The notes beneath the pieces were generated by a model. It was given only the letters and a program-made list of their open reading frames with translations, did not search any database and was not told where the DNA came from. Shown here in pieces: positions 1 to 7,758 of a stretch of DNA of 33,571 nucleotides. This DNA is from Mesorhizobium sp. (GTDB taxonomy: Bacteria; Pseudomonadota; Alphaproteobacteria; Rhizobiales; Rhizobiaceae). Made by a program: the position numbers and the translations under genes. The stretch is taken from the NCBI GenBank assembly GCA_004020315.1, contig SAQG01000053.1, forward strand, positions 1-33,571. Direction: 5' to 3'. Numbering within the stretch: the stretch's first letter is position 1; the number at the start of each line of letters is the position of its first letter.

Positions 1-39
1 GCCAACTACTTCACCGAGGCCGGCTATGCCCCAACCTAA
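1..39 (+). CDS. 3' end of an unidentified gene (partial)
   Basis: Frame 1 reads twelve codons (ANYFTEAGYAPT) and then TAA at 37-39. The composition is protein-like and the other two forward frames look poorer, so this is probably the C-terminus of a gene that starts before the window. It is far too short to assign a family. It would converge with katE, and an 11-bp inverted repeat lies between the two 3' ends. Confidence 0.3.
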   Translation, partial: ANYFTEAGYAPT

Positions 40-105
40 AATCATCACGCTCTAAGAACCACGACCGGTCATAGACCGCCTGATCCGAGCGACGCGGACG
101 CTTCC

Positions 106-143
106 GTTCGCATGGTCGCTGCGGTTCCGCCAACCATGCGAAC
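106..143. terminator. 11-bp perfect inverted repeat between convergent 3' ends
   Basis: Bases 106-116 (gttcgcatggt) are exactly complementary to 133-143 (accatgcgaac). The 16-base loop contains a smaller GCGG/CCGC hairpin. The element sits 22 bases past the katE stop codon and between two convergent genes, so a bidirectional transcription stop or mRNA 3'-end stabiliser is the simplest reading. There is no T-tract on either side, so it is not a classical intrinsic terminator and could instead be a dispersed palindromic element. Confidence 0.45.
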
Positions 144-165
144 AGGTGCCCAGCATGCACCGGCG

Positions 166-2277
166 TCAGAGCTTGACGGCCGCCTCTCGCGCCCACAGCC
201 GCAATTTCCGGCACGCCTGGACAAATTCCTCGGCCGCCTCTTGTGAATCCAGCCTTATCAGTCCTTCATCGGCATCTGCATCGACACCTGCCTTGGCCAG
301 CAGTGGCTCGGCTCCCGCCGTGAAACCGATGAATTTGCAATGCGCGAAAGCGTCGGAAACGAAATCCTTCGCCGCGGCTTCCTTGGCCAGGAGTTCGGCG
401 CCCGGTTCTGACAGCATAAGCACGACCGCGTCGAACAGGACCGATGGTCCGCCATCGATCATGTGCTTCGCTTCGATGTGCGTGCCATCGGCAGCACTTG
501 CGCCGCCGATCTTTGCGGCGACAACTTCCATCACCGCGCCTTCCGTTTCGATTGCCGATCTGACATGCTCGAAAAGCGCAGCATCCACGCCGTCGCTGAC
601 CAGTACGCCGACCTTGCGGCCTCTGAAGCTCTCCGGTCCGTTTTCGATGATGCTGAGCGCCGGCGAGGGCTCCAGGTCGTCTCGCGGCGGCACGGCAGCG
701 GCCGCCGGACTTGGCATCTTTCGAATGCCAAGCTTATCGGCGACGGTGGTCGCCAGCGCCTCGTCGATGTTGAGCAGATGGGAGACCATTCGTTCGCGGA
801 TTGCCGGCGTCTGGACCTTGCTCAGCTCGAATGTCAAAGCCATCGCGATGTGACGTTGTTCCGGAGGCGTCTGGCTGTTGAAGAACAGCCGTGCCTGACT
901 GTAGTGATCGGCGAAGCTTTCCGCACGCAGCCGCACTTTCTGGCCCTGTTCGGCATCAGCAAAGGAACGGAAGCCGCGCAGGGGATCTTCGCGCGGACCC
1001 ACGCCCCACGAATTCGGCTCATAATTGGCACGGCCCACCGGGTTGCGCATGGCCATGTGCCCGTCCTGCTGAAAATGCGCAAACGGGCATTTCGGTGCAT
1101 TGATCGGCAGATGGGTGAAGTTCGGGCTGCCGAGCCGCTTCAGCTGGGTATCGAGATAGGAAAAGTTGCGTCCCTGCAGCAGCGGGTCATTGGAAAAATC
1201 AATACCGGGCGGCACGTTTTGCGTCATGAACGCAACCTGTTCGGTGTCGGCGAAGAAATTGTCCGGCATGCGATCCAGCACAAGTCGTCCCACCGGGATC
1301 GGCTTGAGGATCTCTTCGGGAATGATCTTGGTGGCATCCAGGACGTCGAAATCGAAACTGTCCGCGAAGTCCTGGTCGAAGAGCTGTACGGTAAGTTCCC
1401 ATTCCGGGAAATTTCCGGACTGGATCGCCTCCCACAGGTCGCGGCGATGGAAATCCGGATCAGCGCCATTGATCTTGACCGCTTCGTTCCAGACCACCGA
1501 CTGCATGCCGAGCTTTGGTTTCCAGATGAATTTGACAAAGGTGGATTCGTCGTCGGCGTTGACGAAGCGGAAGGTGTGGACGCCGAAGCCCTGCATGAAG
1601 CGGAAGGAGCGCGGGATCGCACGATCCGACATGATCCACATGATCATGTGCATCGATTCCGGCATCAGGCTGATGAAGTCCCAGAAATTGTCATGCGCTG
1701 TCTGGGCCTGCGGGAAGTCGCTGTCCGGTTCCTGCTTGGCGGCATGGATAAGATCGGGAAACTTGATCGCGTCCTGGATGAAGAAAACCGGGATGTTGTT
1801 GCCGACCAGATCCCAATTGCCTTCCTTGGTGTAAAGCTTGACGGCGAAACCGCGCACATCGCGGGCCAGGTCGAACGAGCCCTTGTTGCCGGCGACTGTC
1901 GAGAAGCGCACGAAAACCGGCGTCTTTTCGCCAGCACGCTGGAAGATGTCGGCGCGCGTGTATTTGGCGAGCGATTCATAGGTTTCGAAATAGCCGTGTG
2001 CGCCGTAGCCGCGAGCATGAACGACCCGCTCGGGAATCCGCTCGTGATCGAAATGGAAGATCTTGTCACGAAAGTGGAAATCCTCGATCAGCGACGGCCC
2101 ACGCTCGCCGATCTTGAGAGTGTTCTGATCGTCCGAGACAGGCGTTCCGAGCGCAGTGGTCAGGACAGGCGTCTCGCCTTGCGCGGTTTGGTGAAGCTCA
2201 CCGCCCTTTCCTCGCTCGACACTTTGGTCGCGACTGCTTGCGGGCCGACTTTCTGAACGCTGCCGGGACTGGGCCAT
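166..2277 (-). CDS. katE: Large-subunit catalase HPII with C-terminal PfpI/DJ-1-like domain
   Basis: This 703-residue protein is a clade 2 monofunctional haem catalase that breaks down hydrogen peroxide in the cytoplasm. The family's active-site His is H87 in VVHARG. The distal Asn is N160 in LVGNNIPVFF, with the same 73-residue spacing as in E. coli KatE. The haem-ligand Tyr lies in the RNFSYLDTQLKRLG stretch near residue 374. From about residue 550 there is a flavodoxin/PfpI-like domain (GRKVGVLVSDGVDAALFEH), as expected for the large HPII type, so the length is normal. The ATG at 2277 has a GAGGAG ribosome site nine bases upstream. A GGAAC-N16-AGTT promoter-like site lies about 54 bases upstream, which suggests control by the neighbouring EcfG sigma factor, as is common for katE in alphaproteobacteria. 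Confidence 0.96.
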   Translation of the reverse strand: MAQSRQRSESRPASSRDQSVERGKGGELHQTAQGETPVLTTALGTPVSDDQNTLKIGERGPSLIEDFHFRDKIFHFDHERIPERVVHARGYGAHGYFETYESLAKYTRADIFQRAGEKTPVFVRFSTVAGNKGSFDLARDVRGFAVKLYTKEGNWDLVGNNIPVFFIQDAIKFPDLIHAAKQEPDSDFPQAQTAHDNFWDFISLMPESMHMIMWIMSDRAIPRSFRFMQGFGVHTFRFVNADDESTFVKFIWKPKLGMQSVVWNEAVKINGADPDFHRRDLWEAIQSGNFPEWELTVQLFDQDFADSFDFDVLDATKIIPEEILKPIPVGRLVLDRMPDNFFADTEQVAFMTQNVPPGIDFSNDPLLQGRNFSYLDTQLKRLGSPNFTHLPINAPKCPFAHFQQDGHMAMRNPVGRANYEPNSWGVGPREDPLRGFRSFADAEQGQKVRLRAESFADHYSQARLFFNSQTPPEQRHIAMALTFELSKVQTPAIRERMVSHLLNIDEALATTVADKLGIRKMPSPAAAAVPPRDDLEPSPALSIIENGPESFRGRKVGVLVSDGVDAALFEHVRSAIETEGAVMEVVAAKIGGASAADGTHIEAKHMIDGGPSVLFDAVVLMLSEPGAELLAKEAAAKDFVSDAFAHCKFIGFTAGAEPLLAKAGVDADADEGLIRLDSQEAAEEFVQACRKLRLWAREAAVKL

Positions 2278-2330
2278 GATTTATCGCTCCTCGATGGATG
2301 AACGCCGGAACCACCGGCTCAAGCCCGTCG

Positions 2331-2355
2331 AACTGCCGGTGCGCAGCTTTGTTCC
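2331..2355 (-). promoter_or_regulatory. Candidate EcfG promoter of katE (GGAAC-N16-AGTTCG)
   Basis: On the minus strand GGAAC (2355-2351) is followed by 16 bases and AGTT (2334-2331). EcfG promoters in alphaproteobacteria have the form GGAAC-N16/17-CGTT, so only the first -10 base differs. The same AGTTCG form occurs before ino1 and before the glycan operon. The predicted transcript would begin about 45 bases before the katE ATG. Confidence 0.7.
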
Positions 2356-2537
2356 AGCAAAAGGACTGGTGCTTTTGCTTGCGGACAATGGCGAATTGCC
2401 ATCGTTGCCTCCCCAATGAGGCGAGCCCTAGCCGTGTTCTAAGTGGGCGGGACTCGCCGCATTAGAAGCTCAGCCGCACAGGTTCGGGGTATGCGTTCGC
2501 CAAATCCGGGATTTTCTAGCGACTTATTTCGATGTCC

Positions 2538-2562
2538 GGAACGATCCAAACCTTCATGCATT
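2538..2562 (+). promoter_or_regulatory. Candidate autoregulatory EcfG promoter of ecfG (GGAAC-N16-CATT)
   Basis: GGAAC (2538-2542), 16 bases, then CATT (2559-2562). It departs from CGTT at one base and is the weakest of the nine sites. It lies inside the longest possible ecfG reading frame (ATG 2532), which argues that translation starts further downstream. Confidence 0.5.
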
Positions 2563-2609
2563 TAACTAGGTCTGCGTTCATCAACTCGTTCTTGCTGGGA
2601 GCTGGACCA

Positions 2610-3194
2610 TTGTCCTCCAGGGGCTATGCCTTGGCCAACCAGGAAACGGATGACGTTTCCATCGTTGACCTGATACCTGCCTTGCGAGCTTTCGCCCGCA
2701 GTTTCTGCCGTGTTCCTGACGATGCCGATGACTTAGTCCAGGAGACATTGACCAAAGGGCTCGCCAACATCGATAAGTTCGAGCCCGGAACGCGTATGAA
2801 GTCATGGCTCTTCACCATTATGCGCAACACCTATTATACGCGCATCAAGGCCGCCGACAGGGAAAAACCCGGCCTGCTTGACTGTGCCTCTCTGATCCCG
2901 ATCTCGGAAGCTACGCAGGAGTGGTCCGTTCAGAGCAAGGAAGTCTATGGCGCGGTCCAGATGCTGCCGGAACATCAGCGCGAGGTCCTGATGCTGATCG
3001 GGGTTCTTGGTGTCAGCTATGAAGAAACTGCCGAGATATGCGGTTGCGCGGTGGGAACGGTGAAAAGCCGCCTTAACCGGGCGCGCGCCGGCGTGCTGGA
3101 ATACCTCGGCGAAAGTTCGTTGCAGACATTGGTGGAAAGACGCAATCACCTCTCCGAAGCACAGGGAAACTTCGCAGTCGACAGGCGTCGATAG
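2610..3194 (+). CDS. ecfG: EcfG-like (ECF15) general stress response sigma factor
   Basis: This is an extracytoplasmic-function sigma factor. Region 2 reads DLIPALRAFARSFCR, DDADDLVQETL and MKSWLFTIMRNTYY. Region 4 reads LPEHQREVLMLIGVLGVSYEETAEICGCAVGTVKSRLNRAR, a helix-turn-helix for the -35 element. The wording matches the ECF15/EcfG group, which drives the alphaproteobacterial general stress response and is held by NepR until PhyR is phosphorylated. The frame opens at ATG 2532, but that codon has no ribosome site and the putative EcfG promoter overlaps it. TTG 2610 (GGGAG eight bases upstream, 194 aa) or TTG 2631 (AGGGG seven bases upstream, 187 aa) fits the usual length near 180 aa. The exact start is uncertain. 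It diverges from katE and converges with a nepR-like gene. Confidence 0.88.
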   Translation: MSSRGYALANQETDDVSIVDLIPALRAFARSFCRVPDDADDLVQETLTKGLANIDKFEPGTRMKSWLFTIMRNTYYTRIKAADREKPGLLDCASLIPISEATQEWSVQSKEVYGAVQMLPEHQREVLMLIGVLGVSYEETAEICGCAVGTVKSRLNRARAGVLEYLGESSLQTLVERRNHLSEAQGNFAVDRRR

Positions 3195-3377
3195 CTAGGC
3201 ATCTTTCTGTGCTTTGCATCGACGCTTCTCGACAAGCGCGGTCTGCAATTGAACCGCAAGATCGGTCAGCCGGTCGGGGACTTTTTCCTGCTCGATAGCA
3301 GTCAGCAGAGATGCAATCTTCCGGTCTATTGCCAGCCGGAGTTGCGGGCTGATGGTATCGTCGCTCGAGCGAGACAT
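3195..3377 (-). CDS. nepR: NepR-like anti-sigma factor (nepR1)
   Basis: This 60-residue protein has the core of the NepR family: a helix (LRLAIDRKIASLLTAIEQ) followed by EKVPDRLTDLAVQLQTAL, where the PDR signature sits at residues 34-36. NepR proteins clamp EcfG sigma factors and are released by phosphorylated PhyR. The gene is tail to tail with ecfG: the two stop codons occupy 3192-3194 and 3195-3197 with no base between. In most alphaproteobacteria nepR and ecfG are co-directional, so this arrangement is unusual. No EcfG-type promoter was found upstream. The assignment is by motif only, because NepR proteins are short and diverge quickly. Confidence 0.65.
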   Translation of the reverse strand: MSRSSDDTISPQLRLAIDRKIASLLTAIEQEKVPDRLTDLAVQLQTALVEKRRCKAQKDA

Positions 3378-3871
3378 AGTGTTCTCTTAACGAATTGGTC
3401 CCTTCACCAGTGTGGTGACAGCAATCAGAGTTTGCAAGGATTCACGCGCCGTCCTCACAGCCAGCGCCGTCCCTTGCACAGCATTGTTTCGAAGCCGCTG
3501 GTCTCGTCGGGAAAGCCAATGCCTTTCCCTTCGTTCCTCCCGGCAATATTTCCGGGTGCGCTCGACAATTCGACTCTCGCGACCTCAGCTGGCCACTGGT
3601 CATGATTGGCGTCTGCGGTTGCAGCAGTCAGTCTCAAGAGAGCCGACCTGCGGCATAATACTGATACTGATCGGAGTTGATCCGATTGCCATCGAGCCGG
3701 CGTTGCTCGGTGTGCTGCTTTTAGCCTCTCTTGGACAAAGCCGCATTTCCTCGGCCTTGGCCTTTGGCCAAACCGGTCATTGCGCCGGCGCCGGAGCCTT
3801 TAACCTGACGGCAGAGGTGATGTCTATCTTGCCGCCGGATGCCATCTAGTCCTCCTTCGGATTGTGGGCCC
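3378..3871. other. Gene-poor gap between nepR1 and the glycan operon
   Basis: About 494 bases without a convincing full-length gene. It must hold the nepR1 promoter, but I found no EcfG-type site. Near 3721-3857 on the minus strand are two tiny ORFs described separately. A short palindrome with a 6-bp stem (ttggcc/ggccaa) lies at 3757-3771. Longer open frames on either strand here have no recognisable protein content. Confidence 0.5.
3777..3845 (-). CDS. Possible 22-residue leaderless-type microprotein after the glycan operon
   Basis: A perfect Shine-Dalgarno heptamer AAGGAGG (3857-3851) lies five bases before ATG 3845, 14 bases past the stop codon of the last operon gene. The frame encodes 22 residues (starting MASGGKIDIT, ending APAPAQ) and stops at 3777. 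Its stop codon overlaps a second ATG (ATGA) that opens a 19-residue basic, glycine-rich frame ending at 3721. I recognise neither peptide. The strong ribosome site is the only real evidence; this could equally be the remnant of a decayed gene. Confidence 0.3.
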   Translation of the reverse strand: MASGGKIDITSAVRLKAPAPAQ

Positions 3872-4843
3872 TCACAGGTGCCTTTTCTCTTTGAGGCCCG
3901 AACAATTATTGGGCCGTAATGTTCCGTCGGATGCGATAAGAAGAAAGGCATTACCATCCCACAGCCGGAACGGCTTCTCGCCGTCGACCACGACCTGCAT
4001 GCCGTGGGCTTCGGCGAGGCGGTGAACATCGGCACGATCCAACGCCGGCGATCCGCGATAGGAGTAGTTCAGAAGTGCTGCCATGCCTGACGTTTTTAGA
4101 ACACGCGCAATTTCCTTGAAATGCCGCTCCGCCAGGCCAGCCAGCACCAGATAGGGGAAACTGTCGACGGCCAGCACGCAATCGAAGCTTGCGTTGCTGA
4201 AATCGGCAAGATCGAGACCAGAGGTCGGCCGCAGCTCCACATTGCGCAGCCCGGCACATCGCCGGCGAGCGACCGAAATCATCTTTGAGGATATGTCGAT
4301 GCCGACGATCTGGTGCGCTGTATCGGAGAGCGCGCTTTCGAAGCGCCCGATGCCGCAACCAATGTCCAGTATGTCCCGGTCGGCGCCGATGAAGCCTTGC
4401 CTTTGCAACCATGCGACAATCTCGTCGGTTGCGGCGGTGAGCTTCTCCTCGTCTCCCAACGAAGACAGCTGAACGCTCGCCGCCGGGGACCTCATCGCCG
4501 CGGCATCGAAGCCGGAGGCCAGCCGCCTGACGACCGCGGCATCCGTTTCCTCCTCATTACGCTTATGGCGAACGGCCGCTCCTGTTTCACGCAGCGTGGA
4601 AAAGATATCAGGCCTGTGACGAAGCAGCTCGGCGATCCGCTCCAGTCTGTCTCGTTTGCGAAGGTCGGCTGAACACATATCCAGCGCCACTTCGGCCAGT
4701 TCTGCGGCATCGATCCCAGTCTCGAAGCGAAGCGCCAGCCTGGCAATAATGGCTTCGACGCAGGCACCGTCGGCCATGCACTCCTCGAGCACGATTCTTG
4801 CTGTCGACGCCTGTGACGATGGTTTTCGTCCAGTCGTGCTCAT
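3872..4843 (-). CDS. Class I SAM-dependent methyltransferase (last gene of the glycan operon)
   Basis: The C-terminal two thirds is a Rossmann-fold methyltransferase. Motif I is ILDIGCGIGRFESAL, the acidic end of strand 2 is IVGIDISSKMI, and the motif IV/V region is SFDCVLAVDSFPYLVLAG. The first ~140 residues are helical and not recognised, and may be a substrate- or partner-binding part. The chosen ATG at 4843 overlaps the upstream stop codon (TGATG) and has GGAG at good spacing, giving 323 residues; an ATG at 4882 lacks a ribosome site. The substrate is unknown; by context it is probably a sugar or acyl decoration of the operon's product. Confidence 0.85.
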   Translation of the reverse strand: MSTTGRKPSSQASTARIVLEECMADGACVEAIIARLALRFETGIDAAELAEVALDMCSADLRKRDRLERIAELLRHRPDIFSTLRETGAAVRHKRNEEETDAAVVRRLASGFDAAAMRSPAASVQLSSLGDEEKLTAATDEIVAWLQRQGFIGADRDILDIGCGIGRFESALSDTAHQIVGIDISSKMISVARRRCAGLRNVELRPTSGLDLADFSNASFDCVLAVDSFPYLVLAGLAERHFKEIARVLKTSGMAALLNYSYRGSPALDRADVHRLAEAHGMQVVVDGEKPFRLWDGNAFLLIASDGTLRPNNCSGLKEKRHL

Positions 4844-5829
4844 CAAGCGGTGCTCCGCGTCCAGACCTTTCGCATTGTCCATTGGTCGACGGCGCCCCAG
4901 CCATATTTGTAGGTCTCCTGGCCGCGCAGGAAGTCGAAGTCCCTCGCCCCTTCACGAGCCGCCTCGGCAATCGCGTGACCGATCAGGATTGCGCCGGGGC
5001 TTTCCTCGGCATAGGCCGGATCAAAACCGCCAAGGTAGGCGTAGGCGCGGTGGCGATGGTGAAATCCGTAATAGGCGCCGACGACCGCATCATCGATAGC
5101 AACAAGCCAGCATCGGACAAGGCCCTGTGCGGCAAGCAGGGGAAGCGCCTGCCGATGAAATTCTTCTGCAGCCGGATCGGCCAGAACGCCGTCGCCACGC
5201 CCGGCCCAACGCGCCCCGTGAAGGCGGATCAGGTGGTCGAAAAATCCTTTCAGATCGGCTTGCGCCGGCATGATGGAAACGCAGCCGCGCCTGCTTGCGG
5301 CTCTATGTGCGCGGCGCAGCTGGCGTCTTCGTCGCGCCGGAACGCAGCCCGCAAGCGCATCGTCACCAGCGATCGGGAGCACGGGACAAGCGGCGTGGTC
5401 GACGAGTTGACCCGCCTCCAGCGCAGGGTGCGCTATGGCGAGACCCGCAGCACCGGCCGGTAGGTCCGGCAAAATCCATTGCGACCAATTGATCGCAAGG
5501 ACCCGGTCGGCGATGGCGGCCCCGACAGCCGCTTCGATGCCGGGGAAACACAGGACATCCAGATAGTCGCTCAACGAAATCCCGACCGGAAGCAGTTTCG
5601 AACCGGAAGTTGTATGTTCCAGGTAAAGCGGCGCCAATCCCACCAGATCGTCGCCACGCCAGACAGCGATCGTCGCCAGTTCTCCGGGCGCGAATGTGCG
5701 CCACCAAGGCACGAGCCAGGCGGGGCATTGAAACGGCGTCGCCGTCCGGCTGTGCGCCCAGAGCTCCCGCCAGCGCGGCGCCAGGGCATCAAGGGCGGCC
5801 GGGTCGTCGATGATCTCTGAGCGGTACAT
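4843..5829 (-). CDS. GNAT/FemAB-type acyltransferase (CelD/BcsL-like, Acetyltransf_6)
   Basis: This 328-residue protein has the layout of the CelD/BcsL acyltransferase group: an N-terminal half with PFQCPAWLVPWWRTF and GLAPLYLE, and a C-terminal GNAT fold ending in FDFLRGQETYKYGWGA, the group's typical signature. Members transfer acyl groups to amino or hydroxyl groups of polysaccharide precursors. Here it probably acylates the amine exposed by the PIG-L deacetylase two genes upstream; that pairing is inference. It is nine bases from the upstream GT4 gene and shares one base with the downstream methyltransferase. Confidence 0.8.
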   Translation of the reverse strand: MYRSEIIDDPAALDALAPRWRELWAHSRTATPFQCPAWLVPWWRTFAPGELATIAVWRGDDLVGLAPLYLEHTTSGSKLLPVGISLSDYLDVLCFPGIEAAVGAAIADRVLAINWSQWILPDLPAGAAGLAIAHPALEAGQLVDHAACPVLPIAGDDALAGCVPARRRRQLRRAHRAASRRGCVSIMPAQADLKGFFDHLIRLHGARWAGRGDGVLADPAAEEFHRQALPLLAAQGLVRCWLVAIDDAVVGAYYGFHHRHRAYAYLGGFDPAYAEESPGAILIGHAIAEAAREGARDFDFLRGQETYKYGWGAVDQWTMRKVWTRSTA

Positions 5830-5838
5830 GAAAGCCGC

Positions 5839-6903
5839 TCACTGCACCGCCGCCAGGCGCCTGCGGCTGGCACCAAGCCCTGCCATCGCTTGGTAGGCGT
5901 CCATGTAAGACGAAATCATTTTGTCGAGCGAAAAGCGTCGCCGCGCCTCGGCCCGGCATATCTCGGCATCCAGGCTGGATGCTGCGACGATGGCCTCCGC
6001 CATCTCGTCGACGTCATTGACCAGGAAGCCTGTCTTGCCGTGTTCGACCACGTCCGGCAGCGCGCCGTTGGGAAAGGCGACGATCGGCGTGCCGCAGGCG
6101 AGGGCCTCCATCGCGACAAGCGAGCTGGTTTCCGCGGCAAGGCTGGGGATGACCAGGCAGCGGGCGGCGTTGAGAAAGCGCCGTTTGGCTGTGAAGCCGA
6201 GCGGACCGAGGAAGCGACGCCGCTTGTCAAGGCGCGGCTGGACTTCGTTACGAAAGTATAGAGTGTGCGTTTCATAGGGGTAGACCTTGCCGCCGATGAC
6301 CAGCGGCACACCAGCCTGTTTGGCCGCGTCCAGTGCCATGTGGATGCCCTTTTCCGGGCAAATGCGGCTGAGCACCAGCGCGAAGTTGCGCTTGGTCTGA
6401 CGACCGCTCAGCGCGTCGATATCGACGCCGTTTGGAATGGGTGCAACCAGTCTGGCACCCGCCGGCGCGGTCCTCTGTTGGGCCACCGAGACGGCGTGAA
6501 GCCATAGATCGTCACGGACCGTGCGCAAGGCTTCGGCAGGATACCAATCGAGCGGCAGGTGCAGGCTTACAAGTGTCGGGCCATCGTCAGGCAGATAGGC
6601 ATCAAAATCGATGCCGTGCAGATGAACCACGTCGATCGGCCAACGGGCACGTGCGGCTTCTATCGCGGCGCGGTGGGAGCGCTGTGCCCTTTTTTTCGCA
6701 GCTTCGTCGAGCACACCCGGTTCAGCCGGTGTCTCGATGAGGACGCCCGCCGCTTTGGAGCCCTGGCAACCGATCACGATGGAACCGTGCCCCGCGCGCA
6801 CGAGTGCCTGGTCGAGCATCGAGAGCACCTGCTCGGCACCGCCAACCGCATCCGGGCCGACTGGCGCGAGAGGGTAGGCGACGTTCAGGACGGTGAGGGT
6901 CAT
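5839..6903 (-). CDS. GT4-family glycosyltransferase
   Basis: A 354-residue GT-B retaining glycosyltransferase. The N-terminal domain carries the glycine loop (DAVGGAEQVLSMLDQAL). The C-terminal domain carries IPNGVDID, a linker LSRICPEKGIHMALDAAK, and the nucleotide-sugar EX7E-like region AAETSSLVAMEALACGTPIVAF. The fold is that of MshA/PimA-type enzymes, which can glycosylate inositol phosphate, and this operon contains its own inositol-phosphate synthase; use of that acceptor is only an inference. Its ATG overlaps the stop codon of the PIG-L gene by four bases (ATGA), indicating coupled translation. Confidence 0.92.
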   Translation of the reverse strand: MTLTVLNVAYPLAPVGPDAVGGAEQVLSMLDQALVRAGHGSIVIGCQGSKAAGVLIETPAEPGVLDEAAKKRAQRSHRAAIEAARARWPIDVVHLHGIDFDAYLPDDGPTLVSLHLPLDWYPAEALRTVRDDLWLHAVSVAQQRTAPAGARLVAPIPNGVDIDALSGRQTKRNFALVLSRICPEKGIHMALDAAKQAGVPLVIGGKVYPYETHTLYFRNEVQPRLDKRRRFLGPLGFTAKRRFLNAARCLVIPSLAAETSSLVAMEALACGTPIVAFPNGALPDVVEHGKTGFLVNDVDEMAEAIVAASSLDAEICRAEARRRFSLDKMISSYMDAYQAMAGLGASRRRLAAVQ

Positions 6904-7751
6904 GGCTGGTCGAGCCCAAGCTCCTCATGCGCAGCGGCCGCGGCGTGAAGCCAAACCGCCGGCTCGAAGCCGAGCGGCAGCGCCTCGTAATAAAGCTTGC
7001 CATTGTTCGGCAGCGCCAGGAAATCATAAGCAGGCGCCACCCGGAAACGTTCGACGCGCGCCGTAAACGGCGCCAGCGTCCGTTGCTGTGTCCGGTGGCA
7101 GGCCAGCATGCACTGCTTCCGTTCGAAAGCCGCTTCCGTAAGGTGCAGTTCGATGCACTCACTGCCGGAATCGCTGTTGAAATCCTGAAGGACCGCACCC
7201 TCGGGTCCGGCCGAATAGAATGCCATCTCGACGATGGCCGGCGCCTGGCGTCCGTCGCGGCGCAGCAAATGGCAGGCCGCATGGACGGCAAAGGCGGTCG
7301 CGTCATGATCAGGGTGACCACCTTCATAAGGATGCGTACAGACGAAGCTGACATCGCGATCGGCCAAAAGGCCGGTCAGCTCCCGTGCGAGCGAGCTAAG
7401 ATTTCCGGCGGCTTGCTTGTCGGGATAACCAAGTTTGATCAGGGCCGTCGACGGCAAACCCGCTGCCGCCATCGCCGTCTCCAACTCCCTATGGCGGGCC
7501 TTGGCGTAGTCCTGCCACGTCTCGAAGCCGTATGCTCGCGCGTCATCAAGGTCTCGCGGCGCACCGTCAGTGACATGAACGATGCGAGATCCGCGCAATC
7601 CGGCAAGATGCCCGCCGATGCCGATGGTCTCGTCGTCCGGATGCGCGACAACGATCATGATTTCAGCACCGTCTAAGCCGTGCCGAGCAGCGCCTAGCAA
7701 GAGGGCCGCGAATTCGGCAAGCGGTCCGGACCTGTCAGGTGCGTGTTGCAT
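6900..7751 (-). CDS. PIG-L family zinc-dependent deacetylase
   Basis: A 283-residue protein of the PIG-L/LmbE family, which removes N-acetyl groups from GlcNAc-type glycoconjugates (GlcNAc-PI, GlcNAc-inositol in mycothiol synthesis, bacillithiol precursors). The zinc and catalytic motif is VVAHPDDETIGIGGHL, with HPDDE at residues 37-41. The second motif is HPYEGGHPDHDATAF, giving the third zinc-binding His. There is no signal peptide or membrane segment, so it acts in the cytoplasm. With ino1, GT4 and acyltransferase genes in the same operon, the likely substrate is an N-acetylhexosaminyl-inositol or similar glycoside (inference). Confidence 0.92.
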   Translation of the reverse strand: MQHAPDRSGPLAEFAALLLGAARHGLDGAEIMIVVAHPDDETIGIGGHLAGLRGSRIVHVTDGAPRDLDDARAYGFETWQDYAKARHRELETAMAAAGLPSTALIKLGYPDKQAAGNLSSLARELTGLLADRDVSFVCTHPYEGGHPDHDATAFAVHAACHLLRRDGRQAPAIVEMAFYSAGPEGAVLQDFNSDSGSECIELHLTEAAFERKQCMLACHRTQQRTLAPFTARVERFRVAPAYDFLALPNNGKLYYEALPLGFEPAVWLHAAAAAHEELGLDQP

Positions 7752-7758
7752 GACACAC

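Noticed and set aside
463..2256. A 597-codon open frame antisense to katE
   Set aside because: It is the high-GC shadow of the catalase gene; its translation has no family features and no ribosome site, and the catalase frame has all catalytic motifs.
3757..3771. Short palindrome ttggcc-ttt-ggccaa as a terminator
   Set aside because: The stem is only six bases with no T-tract on either strand, which is expected by chance in GC-rich DNA.
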